Source: Ischnura elegans (taxonomy: Eukaryota; Arthropoda; Insecta; Odonata; Coenagrionidae). From it: a stretch of DNA of 64,000 nt. Position 1 is the stretch's first letter. Every line of letters starts with the position of its first letter. Positions 22,247 to 32,942 of this stretch are shown piece by piece. The translations under genes were made by a program, and so were the position numbers. Below the pieces are notes generated by a model that saw nothing but the letters and a program-made list of their open reading frames with translations, was not told where the DNA came from and did no database searches. Location: the NCBI RefSeq assembly GCF_921293095.1, contig NC_060259.1, positions 7,502,001 through 7,566,000 on the forward strand. Direction: 5' to 3'.

Positions 22247-23403
22247 GAAACTGTTATTTTCGGGTTTATTGGGTCCGAAAACCTGAGAATTGACATCTTG
22301 GTCAATGGAATGTAGACATTTTTCTATCTCGATTTTTTTTACATTAAAACCACATAAGGCAAATTAAAATTTTGGTTTGGACCCACATTGTGAGGTCAAA
22401 AGGTCAAAATTGTAAAATTTTGCTTACACTCAACAAAACTTAGGACCTTTCCCCATAAGTGTGCCAATTTTCATGAATTTTGCTCGATGCAAAGTTACTA
22501 AAATTACGGGTTAAAAATGACACACGACCGTTGGGACAGTCTTAATATTCATTTTCTAGGAATGTCACCGTTAGGTTAATCTACTAGTAATAAGTAATAT
22601 TTCTAAAATAATTTTGCCTTTTTATGGACCCCTCCCATCATCCTTTGTGAGATATCGTGGGATTTTGCTCCAGGCCTTCTTTCTAATCTCACGTAGGATA
22701 TTTCAAAATGCGAATTTTCAGTGTAAATACGTTAATCTAGGCTTCATTGTGTTGGGTTTATAAATAAAACGATTTGTTTAATTATTTTTATTAAAGATTA
22801 CCGAGATCGCAATAAACTGGTTTTTGCGGAAAAAATTACGTGATACTTGCCAGAACCCCCTCTTTTTACCTAGAGAGGGTGAAGCCACGGCCTAGGGGGA
22901 GGAAAGCCATGGTCTAGGGGGGGAAGCAATGATCTAGGAGGGGGGGCAAGCCAAGTTGTGACATTTTAGCATGGAAAAGATGAATGAAACCAACATTATA
23001 AGAACATTATAACAGCGCTTTATTAGTTTATGAGATTATTTCCTTGAAAAAATAGTTTTGTTTCAGTTACTTAACTTATACTAATACATATCATTTTTCG
23101 TTGGTTTGAAGAAAATTTGTTGAATACTTTCGTATCAATTCAGTACTGATTTTGCTTAAAGACTTGTGATTTTTGCTTCCAGGGGGGCAGCTGCTCCCCC
23201 TGCCCCTCGCTGGGTACGCCCATGTTTACATATGACATTCTTAATCAATTTATTTTATACGATCGCTTCTCGGTTTATCTTGATTTATTTAGCTTTTTGC
23301 GCAGATTCAAGGCTATAAAATGCCTTAGTTCATCGTAAAAATGTATTTATTAAGTGTATAATCATTTTTCGTGCCCAATATCGTCACTTTTCAGCGACTT
23401 TGG
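22247..23403. other. AT-rich interval, no gene
   Basis: No supported gene. Around 22858-23225 it carries G- and C-rich words and ends with a CCCATGT-flanked GGGGGGCAGCTGCTCCCCC palindrome-like segment resembling the poly-G/poly-C repeats at 43975, 51954 and 54386. Confidence 0.4.
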
Positions 23404-23885
23404 GTCTGTACATCACAAGTTATCAAATCGGTTTTGCAGCGCACATGATACATAAGGCCGTTCAAACAGCTGCTGTTTTGTTGCCCGCAGATGTGGAAAA
23501 TATTGTCATTAAAATATATTTCTATTTCTACATTACACTGTGCGTCTTCAAATGCTGAAAGAATTTTGTGAAACTGCGGAAGTCGCATGTATAAGAAAAT
23601 ACTTGGTTACTGTAAAACGCGCTAGTTACCTCTTTATTCGTCAGCTGTAGATAGAATTTTTAAATTATACCACACCATGAATTCTTACTTTCTATATCAG
23701 GCTTAATGTCCTAGAATTGTAGAAGAGAGTTTTGAAAAAGAATCCTCAAATTTAGCCAGAGTTTAAAAACAAACTATCACCTTTCTAAAATGCTATTGAA
23801 GTTATTGAGGGAGATAACATTTTGGTAATCGAAGTAGTGAATGAAGTTTAAAATATCTGAATCATAAGCGGTCATAATGTCAAAG
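23404..23885 (+). pseudogene. Second hAT transposase fragment
   Basis: This segment repeats 21118-21545 but keeps about 80 bases (23482-23562) that the first copy lacks. In frame pieces it reads LLPADVENIVIKIYFYF and then LKEFCETAEV and CKTRW-like words, matching the central region of insect hAT proteins with BED fingers. Both copies are broken. They are probably independent insertions of one family or parts of a local duplication. Confidence 0.5.
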
Positions 23886-23904
23886 CGGTCAGAAAGTCAA
23901 AGCG

Positions 23905-24330
23905 GTCGACTAAAATATCTATGACCTTTGACCCCCATTATGATTTTCGGAGGTCAAAATATATTGTTGTACGGATGAATGAACTGCGTAACCGACTCTG
24001 GGACCCTTCAAAACCTATGGTTTGACACGTTGGTTGTCATGATGGCCAGACATTTAACTCTATGACCTTTGACCCCCATTGAGACCACGGTGGTCAACAA
24101 ATCAACAATACGGATCTATTAACTGAGAAATCGACTTTGGCACCCTTGAAAACATATGGTTCGAAACCTGGGTGTCACGATGGCCGGACGTTTACCTCTA
24201 CGGCCTTTGACCTCCGTATTAACCTTGGAGGTCAATTAGTGAATAATACGGGTATTTGGACAATACCAATGACTTGGGTGCCCTATAAAATCCATGGATC
24301 GACACCTTTATTGGTATGCTATTCTTTTTG
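23905..24330 (+). repeat. Tandem repeat, about 140 bp, with TGACCTTTGACC sites
   Basis: Three diverged units start at about 23920, 24061 and 24200. Each contains TGACCTTTGACC or a close form (23922, 24063, 24202), a CGACTTTGG-like word, CCCTTGAAAAC and CACGATGGCC. TGACCTTTGACC is a perfect DR1 arrangement of nuclear-receptor half-sites (known motif); binding here is not shown. Confidence 0.7.
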
Positions 24331-24386
24331 CCATTCTTATGACCTTGACGGTGACCTTACTGGGTCAACGGTTGAATTTTCGTAAA
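24317..24386 (+). repeat. 71-bp direct repeat, copy 2
   Basis: Copy of 22176-22246, directly after the DR1 tandem array. The pair could mark the ends of a larger repeat family member spanning the array. Confidence 0.65.
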
Positions 24387-24389
24387 TTA

Positions 24390-26514
24390 AGGCTGCCGGG
24401 TACATCGGGCACTTTCGAGATGTGGATCCTTCCCCCCACTCCTCAAAAACTCGGCCTAGTGGCTAGCGAGCCTAGCCGACTAGCAAGTGGCCTTGGACTC
24501 GAGGGAGGGCACATAGGGGGCAGTGTATAGGGAAGGGAGGGGAGGCGATGTGGAGGAGATGGGGTTTAGATGACTGAAATTTTGGGAGCCCTCTCGCCAA
24601 CTTGGGACTTGGGTTTGTGACTGCTGAACACCTAGCTATATAGCCCAGTGTCACCGCGCTCCGCCGCATGGAAGTAGACGTATCTCAAGGCAACACGGCG
24701 GTCTTCGAGATTGGGAAATGGATATTATTTACGGAAGTGTAGAGCACAGAGATTAGTGAGATTTCGTCTCCAAAAACCCGGAAGTATTCAAATATTTTTT
24801 TTTTATTGATTTGGTTACTAATTAAAGCAATCTCCTGTAGTAGCGATATAATCCGGCAAGTAAGAATTGAAAGGTACAATGTTATTATTCCTTGACATTT
24901 TTCAGAATATCGTTTGTTCTTCATGGTATTTCAACCCGTCAAAATATCTTAGAGATTTCGTTTTCAATGAAAAACGTTACTCCCGATGCATAAAAAAATT
25001 AATTTCCCACTTTTTCCAATTAAAATATTTCTGGAAGAAGGTAAAATGTTTTTAACTTCTCCGCCATGAGGTTTTCCCATAAAACCTTGTCCCTCTAATT
25101 TTTTCTTACATAAATCCACGTGGAATACAAAAGAAAAATATACAATGCCCCTTTCGTGAAATATTCTGTTTCCCCTGGATTTCATGAAAACCTGTGATCT
25201 TCGCTTCAGATAAATATTTCCTTCCCGGATTTTACAGTAATCATCAAGTGGAGAATATCGGGAGGAAATTTCGTCTACCTAGAGGCTGCAACTGGACGTT
25301 AGGGATGACGAAGACGCGTGTTATGGTATTTTAGGCACTTTTACAATTTTCATAAAAATAATTCGTACAAAAATATGTGTCAAAATTTATGTATTATTAC
25401 TAAAGTAACCTACCGATTTAGGTAGGTTTGTAATGAGTATTTACGAAACATTCTGGCTGTACTTCCTCCTTTCATGGATTTCCTCTTCAATTCACTATGA
25501 AATTCCTTTCCATCAAATTTCTTATTTCCTTCCTATCTCTCGTTTACCCAACATTCTTTCCTGTAACACAGTTTTCTCTCCTCCCTTACTATGTCCTACA
25601 CTTCGTCGTTCTTCCTCTTCTCCGTCCGCTTCACTTTCTCCGTTCTTGTCCACCTACTTTTATCTTTTGTCTCAAGCGTAGCTCGTGAATCTTTACGAAC
25701 CGCATAAATAATAAATTAACCAATTTATTTATATTTATCCGTGGAATCATCATTAAAAGCACATTCAACATTTCAAATAAATAAGGATAAAGTAGGAATC
25801 CCATTTAGGCCTTGCCTGTAGGATACCTCAACACAAATGACAATACGAATTGAAAAAATTAGTAATCTGAGACTAGATACGAAACATAATAAATGCTTCA
25901 ACAAATAGCATTTTTTTGTTAAATCTCACCCTGTCGTGCAAAAAAATATATTGAGCATTAAAAATATATTGAGCACTATTAACAAATTATTTTATTTGGA
26001 TTTTCTACACTAAGTTACCATTGATTTAATCTTTTCAAAAAAATATGTCAAACTATTTGATCCTCTTATAATTTCTGACCATCAAGAAAATAATTTTGTC
26101 TTACATAGATAAATGAGCGTTTGAACGGTAAAATTTGGCGTCGGCAAAATATAAAATTTGTAGATCTTAAGTTTAATAAATTGGTTTCAGGTTCTTTAGG
26201 TTTATATCCACTTATGGGGTAGAAAATTTTGAATACTTTGAAAAGGTAATGATGATAAAGGGAGAACTGTAAATCTACAAATATAGGGAAGGACGGTTCA
26301 AATTATATTTTATAGCAATCAGTAAATTGCTTTTTGGAGAACATTCGATTGCTCAGATTTTAATACCCCTCCCCAGCAGGTTATCAAGTGGTTTAATTAT
26401 GATTGCACTAACATATTATGAATAGTTTTAATAAATTGTGGGTAAGATTTATTGCGAAGGGAGTAAAACGTCACGTGGATAAATTTAAATTTCCTAAAAA
26501 TTTGGTTAACTTAA
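24390..26514. other. Long interval without recognisable genes
   Basis: AT-rich non-coding sequence with a GC-richer patch at 24400-24680 and a pyrimidine-rich patch at 25450-25680. Short frames on both strands show no family motifs. Nothing else seen. Confidence 0.5.
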
Positions 26515-26711
26515 TTATGACTTTAGTCTTCTTGTGAGTAATCCTCATGCCATATTCATCGCATCTCTTGTCTAATGCATCCACTATAGCCTTCAGCTCT
26601 CTCGCTGGCTGGCTAATCAACGCCTGATCGTCCGTGAATCTTACTGATTTTACATCATTCCTCCCACTTCTACTCCAGTTCCCAACTCATCCCACGCTTT
26701 TCTTACCATCG
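26515..26711 (-). pseudogene. LINE reverse transcriptase, C-terminal part
   Basis: Minus-strand pieces read VRKAWDELGTGVEVGG, then in a shifted frame VRFTDDQALI, the RT catalytic block with two aspartates (family form FADD), and DEYGMRITHKKTKV. This is the continuation of the RT that lies at 32943-33480, separated by the Transib insertion. It ends near 26515. A non-LTR retrotransposon fragment, defective. Confidence 0.75.
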
Positions 26712-26749
26712 CACAGTGGTCGGAAATCGAAAAACGCCGGACAAAAGTC
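26712..26749 (+). promoter_or_regulatory. RSS-like Transib end, left
   Basis: Heptamer CACAGTG, then 22 bases, then ACAAAAGTC. The V(D)J signal consensus is CACAGTG, 12 or 23 bases, ACAAAAACC; the heptamer is identical and the nonamer matches at seven of nine positions with a 22-base spacer. The mirror copy lies at 32905-32942. Confidence 0.7.
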
Positions 26750-27829
26750 CGAAATGGCTTTTTTTGAGGTAGACAATTGAAATTTGGCACTAATACGGGG
26801 AAATAGTTGCTGATTTTGAAATAGCAAGTCATTTTTATTAAGTCTCAGCCGTTACGGAGTTACGGAGGCTTAAACATGACGAAATTTCGAAAAACACGCC
26901 ATTTATCATTTTTCTTCGAAAATGTAAAAAGTTACGCAGATGGTAGAGCAGTGGATGGATTTTCATGAAATTTTTAACATGTTCATCTGTCATTATAGTT
27001 TCTTGCCTGTACTTTGCATAAGTTTCAGACATTTTTGTTGATATTTGTGTGCTGTAATGTACCAAAATGGCGGAAGCTTTTTTCAAGCAAAATTTCACTT
27101 AAAGCAGTCATTATCTTTTTTATAAGAAATATGTATGTCGAGATATTTCGTAAAAATACTAAGAAAACATATTTAAACGTTTGTCTGCAAAAGGTTTGGG
27201 AAAAAGTTTGCGGCCCTGAGAGAAAATTCGAATTTTCGACCGCGCGTCGCGGTCCGGCTCCACGCGGCGGACCCCGGTAATATCGATTGCGTGTGATGGT
27301 TGAAGTTGTTTGCACCTAAATTCCTCAAATTTGCCTTTTTCAAGCAAAAAACACTTTTGTGGATTTACTAAGGTTCTATATCGAAGATATTTTGAAAGCA
27401 GTATTGGTCATTAGGTCATAAAATGGCGGACATTTTGCTAGGCAAAAGTTAACATAAAGTAGTCATTATCTCTGGTTTTAGAAAAATGTATATCATGATT
27501 TTTTGTCAGGGTATCAAGTAAACATAATTTTAAAGTGTTCTGCAAAAATCTGCGGAAAAAGTTTGCGACCCTGAGAAAAAATTCCAATTTTCGATCGCGT
27601 TTCGCGGCCCGGCTCGGCTCAGCGCGGTCTCGAAACTCCGACTCCCCGCACTGACGAATTTCTGAGGACCTTAATGTCCTGTATTCGCCTTACTCAAGAC
27701 ATCCATGCTGTCAATGATAACCAAATGTCATATATTTATTATCATGGAGGGATACTATATCCAGCGCATGTGTTTGTAGACTGTGATGCCTAACTGTGAT
27801 GAATATGCTTTTCTTCGGTTACTCTACGG
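26712..27829 (+). repeat. Transib terminal inverted repeat, left (about 1118 bp)
   Basis: The sequence is matched almost base for base by the reverse complement of 31825-32942, from CACAGTG to about TTCTTCGGTTACTC. It contains GC-rich CGCGG words and sequences CCGGCTC. Open frames inside appear identically in both arms and are not genes. Confidence 0.92.
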
Positions 27830-28731
27830 CATGTTTCCTCAAATCATAAGCGTATGTGACTTCATATAAGATGAATAGCGGGGCGTTTAGATGCTACGGT
27901 ACGAAATATTACATAATAAACATGGTAAACCTCCCGGATAAGATTTGGTATTTTGCTGTGCGACTCCAAATTAGCTGGGTTCTACATGCCTGCCCTGTAC
28001 TTTCATGGGGTTTCGAGGAAAGAATGGTGTCCCGCGGCGTATTTCCTGTCCCCGACCGAAGTGAGAAGGTTCGAAGTGCGGATTAGCCGGGGTTGTGAGG
28101 AAGAAGAATAAGGCTTTGTCAAACCTTCTTTCTCTTCTCACTCCCAAGGCGCCTTCAATGGTAAATTTGTGGTCAGACAAGGGTTTTCCCGAATTTCCCT
28201 TTCCACACCCTCATTGCCCTAACGTAGCTTAATGCTAAGTGGGAGGCCATTTCTCGTCCTTACTCCGTGAAAGTACTAAGCAATGAAAGAGAACCCAGCT
28301 CTTTTGAAGGAACTGATGTTATGTTATGAGTTTAACCTAATGGATATCTTATACTTTTAATTTTCCCGGTCATTCACACATGCTCAGACTCTGTTTAATG
28401 GATTTCTCGTTACCTAAAATGTTTCGTTTTCACACCCTTAATCCTTATCAAAACACCATCATATCTCCCTCTCTCATTTTCACCACCATTTTTTTTAATG
28501 CAACGGACTCAATTTTAGGAGATCCATAAGATGATGATGAAATCACATTGAAATTAACGCCACCTTGTCTTCCATTTACGACGTCTACAGAAATTCGGTA
28601 TCTGATATCAAGTTATCCGTAATTCTCAGAACATGCTGTCATCAATGATTGGAAAAACAAAATTCTTACTTGCTAGTCCTCTGTCAGATCCTGATCACTT
28701 TCACTCTCTGACTCCATCTCTCCTTGGTCAT
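27830..28731. other. Transib internal non-coding region
   Basis: Between the left inverted repeat and the stop codon of the transposase. No supported gene; presumably the 3' untranslated region of the minus-strand gene. Confidence 0.5.
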
Positions 28732-31051
28732 CTATGTGTAGGAGTCCTCTCCTTCCCCTGGCAGCCTCCGATGCCTCTCCGGCTCCAAAGGCATACCAGA
28801 GGAAAACAGTGGATCTGAAGTTAATAGCAGTCTTTTGAAGAGGTCGTCGTTTGTGGCAACTCTGGAGTGCTTCCTAGTGAACCTTTCACGAAACTTTCTC
28901 CTATCTTTATTCCGAGCCTCCATCGCCTCTTCGGACAGCTGACCCAAGGGAAGAATTGATTCTTTCGAAATTTCGCCCCCATGAAAGAGTACCTTATGGA
29001 CAGTGATTGGCATATAATACCAGGGGTAGAGATCCACATATAATTCTGCAGTCCTTATGCAGTACTGCGAAAACGCCTCGTTATTGAGTGGTAGACCGCT
29101 GGATATGGCCTTCAATATAATTGAAAAATGTTGAACTAGGTCATAGCTAACTCCTGGAATAAAAACATCGCAAAATCATTATTGAAAATTTAGCAATGAA
29201 TTAGGCTATCGTGTGGTGTGATATAAGTGATACCAACCTATAAGTAATTATTTATTTGATATAAGCCATTACCTGTTAGTTCTGAAGACAGTTTTGGGGA
29301 ATGAAAAAAACGCCTTGCAGTATTCCCATCATTTGTATTGCCTGACCCGGGTCTGGGCACATCAACAATTAAACCCATCCTTTCTCTAAAAGCTTTCTGT
29401 ATCTTTGTCTTTCTCTTAGAAATTTGTTCTTTTAGATGACCACGAGCCTAAAGAGGAAAATCATCGAAATTTAGTGATAGTGATTTATTCTTTTACATCT
29501 TTGAGGTACTATGTTTTATCTAGAGTAATTTTAATGCATTCTAACCTGCCATTGTTTAAAATCCATACGATAGGCTATATGTAGGATGCATTCAAAAAAT
29601 CTGATGTAACAATGCAGAGTTGACAAACCGAATGAGTACTTGTCTACATCAGTCGGTCGCCGTTTCATCGCATTGATGTCATTCATTTCGGAAGTTTTTG
29701 CTCCGCAGATGTAACATCTCATGCTTGCACAGTCAGTCAATACATTGCAAACCTAAGAGAATATTTTTTAAGGTTAATAATTTAAGCCATATATTATTTT
29801 ACTTCATTTGAGATTGGAATTGGCCTTACTTTTCCGTTTATCATTGTTAATAGCAAATTGAATGCTACTGAATAACCCCTAAAATTCAATTTATCCAATC
29901 CATCAATCTGTTCTTTGATGTAATCTCTCTCTGCTTTCGCAACTTCTCTAGTCTCTTTTAGCCACTGAAGGCGAATAGGCCGGCAAAATCTAAAGTACTA
30001 AAAATTCCCGTAATGATTCCAATTAGAAAAATTACAGATAAAATAGACACGTAAATCTCATTGGGGCATTCGTATTGTCATTTAGTAACCTAAGAGGCAC
30101 CAGGGAGCTCATAAATAAATACTCATCTGATGAGTCAGATAGTTCCCACAATTGCTTATATTGGGCATGGCCCGAACTGCCATCAAATCCATATTTGCAC
30201 ACTAGTGTGCAATCTACTTCATCATATGAGGTTTCAGCAGTTGAAATGTATGACAGAATTCGCGAAGCTGTGTGATTTAAGAGAGTTTGAAGACTCACTT
30301 CGCACATGTTTTCAGTTACTCTGATTCCTTCGGGGTATGCCATACTTTTCGCGTTTAGGACTATCGTAGCTTGGATAAAGCTTGTGTCCATAATTTTGAG
30401 CCGAGCGCCTCAGTGTATTGTACTGACTCTTCGTTAGCTCAGTTGCAATAACGAGAGGCACAGCTTCTTCAGGGGTCATTTCCCTCAGGGGATTATCCCT
30501 TTTTCTCCATTTAGACAAAACTCTTCTCGCCCTACTAGGAGTGGTTGTCGTTACCTCGGAAATTAGTTCGGCGGCCGCAATATCTCCTTCCTCCCTTAAA
30601 CTCAGAGAGGTTGCCAATGCGAGCTCCGCAGCAGAGGAAGACATTTTAATATTTTGGACCTTACGTCTTTTTGATCTCTCCGAGGAAACACTAAAATCTA
30701 TTTCAGGCCTTCCCAGTGAACCTAGGAAGTAATTATTTAAAAGTAAATAACCCAAGAATAAAAATATTATGTCGTTCAATGAAAAAGAAAGGTTTTCACC
30801 GGATGGCACTTACTTGTCTCAGCAGAAGTGCTAGTCAAGTACTGACGCACGGTGTCAGGAAAGTTCATCGACTCCATGAGCCATGCGTTATTTCGCTTTA
30901 AAAATGTTTTTTTATTCCGAGAACCTCTATTCCACCTTTGCAAATAGGGCAACAAAAAGCTTATTCTGACAAATTCACGAAGACTTCTAATAGCGTCATC
31001 AAATTGACCTAAATCAAATCTTCGCACAAGAAAATCCACCAAATATTCCAT
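28732..31051 (-). pseudogene. Transib transposase (RAG1-related), six exons, frameshifted
   Basis: DDE recombinase that cuts the CACAGTG ends. Proposed exons on the minus strand: 31051-30814, 30721 to about 30060, 29997-29830, 29752-29546, 29447-29273 and 29153-28732. Start MEYLVDFLVRRFD. Diagnostic blocks in order: TPEEAVPLVIATELTKSQYN; YGFDGSSGHAQYKQ (first catalytic Asp, as in the RAG1 DGMGD region); SLVPLRLL; FCRPIRLQWLKET; CYICGAKTSEMN; FGLSTLHCYIRFFE; GSGNTNDGNTARRFF; YPWYYMPITVHKVL; LSEEAMEARNKDRRKFR (likely catalytic Glu). Exons after the second join in phase with GT-AG borders. A frame change near 30345 within exon 2 separates YPSYD from YPEGIRVTEN, and the exon 2/3 border is unclear. 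About 620 residues in total, near family size. Confidence 0.9.
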
Positions 31052-31087
31052 TTTTTCAGTTGGTGATTTGAGCTTTATGCGCGCCCA

Positions 31088-31824
31088 TCAATGTATTATG
31101 GAGATCAAGCCGTGTGATAAAATTGGAAGACATATCCAGTCAGGACTGAAAAACTTGTCTAAGGTCTGAAAATTAATGTAATAGAATGAATCTACCCATT
31201 CCACAAATTGTTCAACAACGATAGGCAACATAACACCAGAAAGTAGGGGCGAAAAATCGGTATTGAAGAAAGTTTGTAAAAAATAGTTCAAGGGACGTAA
31301 GAAAAATGGGACGAAAAAGCACGAATGACTAACACCAGGCAAAAACACATGGAATCATATCTTACCTCGAATAAGGTGTGGATTGCTGACGAAAAAAACA
31401 CCGATGTAAACCTTAGAAAAAACACTCGGTAAGGATTCCTATCACTCACACTCAATATCGCGAGTAAAAAAATATTTTTTCAGAACAGATTTCTCCCAAT
31501 TCACTTCACCACATCACTTCACCACAAATGCCAAGATAGAACTACTGCTCAACATGGATTTTCTTTAAAGGATAGGGAAGGTCCACCCAGGGAAAACCCA
31601 TCATAACTGTTAAAGGGTGCGCGGTGTCATAAAAATTCCCTCAGGGACCGAGTCGCATGGTGCTGTGAAGGCGGAGGGATTTGGCGGCTTGCAGTTTGAA
31701 AATGCAAAGAGAGTGGAAAGGGAAAACAGCCAACCCAACACCCTTCCAACAAAGAGTGTATGAGTAACAAAACACCCTCATGTGCACTCAGGAATTGAAG
31801 GAGTTCATAATTACTCGGAAAATT
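31088..31824. other. Upstream region of Transib transposase
   Basis: An in-frame TGA at 31088 precedes the proposed start, so the frame to 31348 is not joined to it without splicing. The rest up to the right inverted repeat shows no gene and likely holds the promoter. Confidence 0.45.
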
Positions 31825-32942
31825 CCGTGGAGTAACCGAAGAAAAGCATATTCATCACAGTTAGGCATCACAGTCTACAAACACATGCGCTGGATATAGT
31901 ATCCCTCCATGATAATAAATATATGACATTTGGTTATCATTGACAGCATGGATGTCTTGAGTAAGGCGAATACAGGACATTAAGGTCCTCAGAAATTCGT
32001 CAGTGCGGGGAGTCGGAGTTTCGAGACCGCGCTGAGCCGAGCCGGGCCGCGAAACGCGATCGAAAATTGGAATTTTTTCTCAGGGTCGCAAACTTTTTCC
32101 GCAGATTTTTGCAGAACACTTTAAAATTATGTTTACTTGATACCCTGACAAAAAATCATGATATACATTTTTCTAAAACCAGAGATAATGACTACTTTAT
32201 GTTAACTTTTGCCTAGCAAAATGTCCGCCATTTTATGACCTAATGACCAATACTGCTTTCAAAATATCTTCGATATAGAACCTTAGTAAATCCACAAAAG
32301 TGTTTTTTGCTTGAAAAAGGCAAATTTGAGGAATTTAGGTGCAAACAACTTCAACCATCACACGCAATCGATATTACCGGGGTCCGCCGCGTGGAGCCGG
32401 ACCGCGACGCGCGGTCGAAAATTCGAATTTTCTCTCAGGGCCGCAAACTTTTTCCCAAACCTTTTGCAGACAAACGTTTAAATATGTTTTCTTAGTATTT
32501 TTACGAAATATCTCGACATACATATTTCTTATAAAAAAGATAATGACTGCTTTAAGTGAAATTTTGCTTGAAAAAAGCTTCCGCCATTTTGGTACATTAC
32601 AGCACACAAATATCAACAAAAATGTCTGAAACTTATGCAAAGTACAGGCAAGAAACTATAATGACAGATGAACATGTTAAAAATTTCATGAAAATCCATC
32701 CACTGCTCTACCATCTGCGTAACTTTTTACATTTTCGAAGAAAAATGATAAATGGCGTGTTTTTCGAAATTTCGTCATGTTTAAGCCTCCGTAACTCCGT
32801 AACGGCTGAGACTTAATAAAAATGACTTGCTATTTCAAAATCAGCAACTATTTCCCCGTATTAGTGCCAAATTTCAATTGTCTACCTCAAAAAAAGCCAT
32901 TTCGGACTTTTGTCCGGCGTTTTTCGATTTCCGACCACTGTG
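31825..32942 (-). repeat. Transib terminal inverted repeat, right (about 1118 bp)
   Basis: Inverted partner of 26712-27829. Its outer end is CACTGTG at 32936-32942, followed by the CATCG duplication at 32943-32947. It includes the mirrored heptamer, 22-base spacer and nonamer-like word at 32905-32942. Confidence 0.92.

Larger units (their letters stand above)
26712..32942 (-). mobile_element. Transib DNA transposon (6231 bp)
   Basis: Seen: both termini read CACAGTGGTCGGAAATCG inward; the same five bases CATCG flank the element on each side (26707-26711 and 32943-32947); terminal inverted repeats are about 1.1 kb. Known: Transib elements make 5-bp, often GC-rich target duplications, have CAC-starting ends and encode a transposase related to the RAG1 recombinase core. 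A gene with those RAG1-like blocks lies inside on the minus strand. The target was a LINE, whose RT frame resumes over the empty site. The transposase carries a frameshift, so this copy is probably not autonomous. Confidence 0.93.

Noticed and set aside
27014-27347. Open frames on both strands inside the left Transib arm, repeated at 32307-32640
   Set aside because: They occur identically in both inverted repeats, overlap each other on opposite strands and have no motifs; they are by-products of the repeat.
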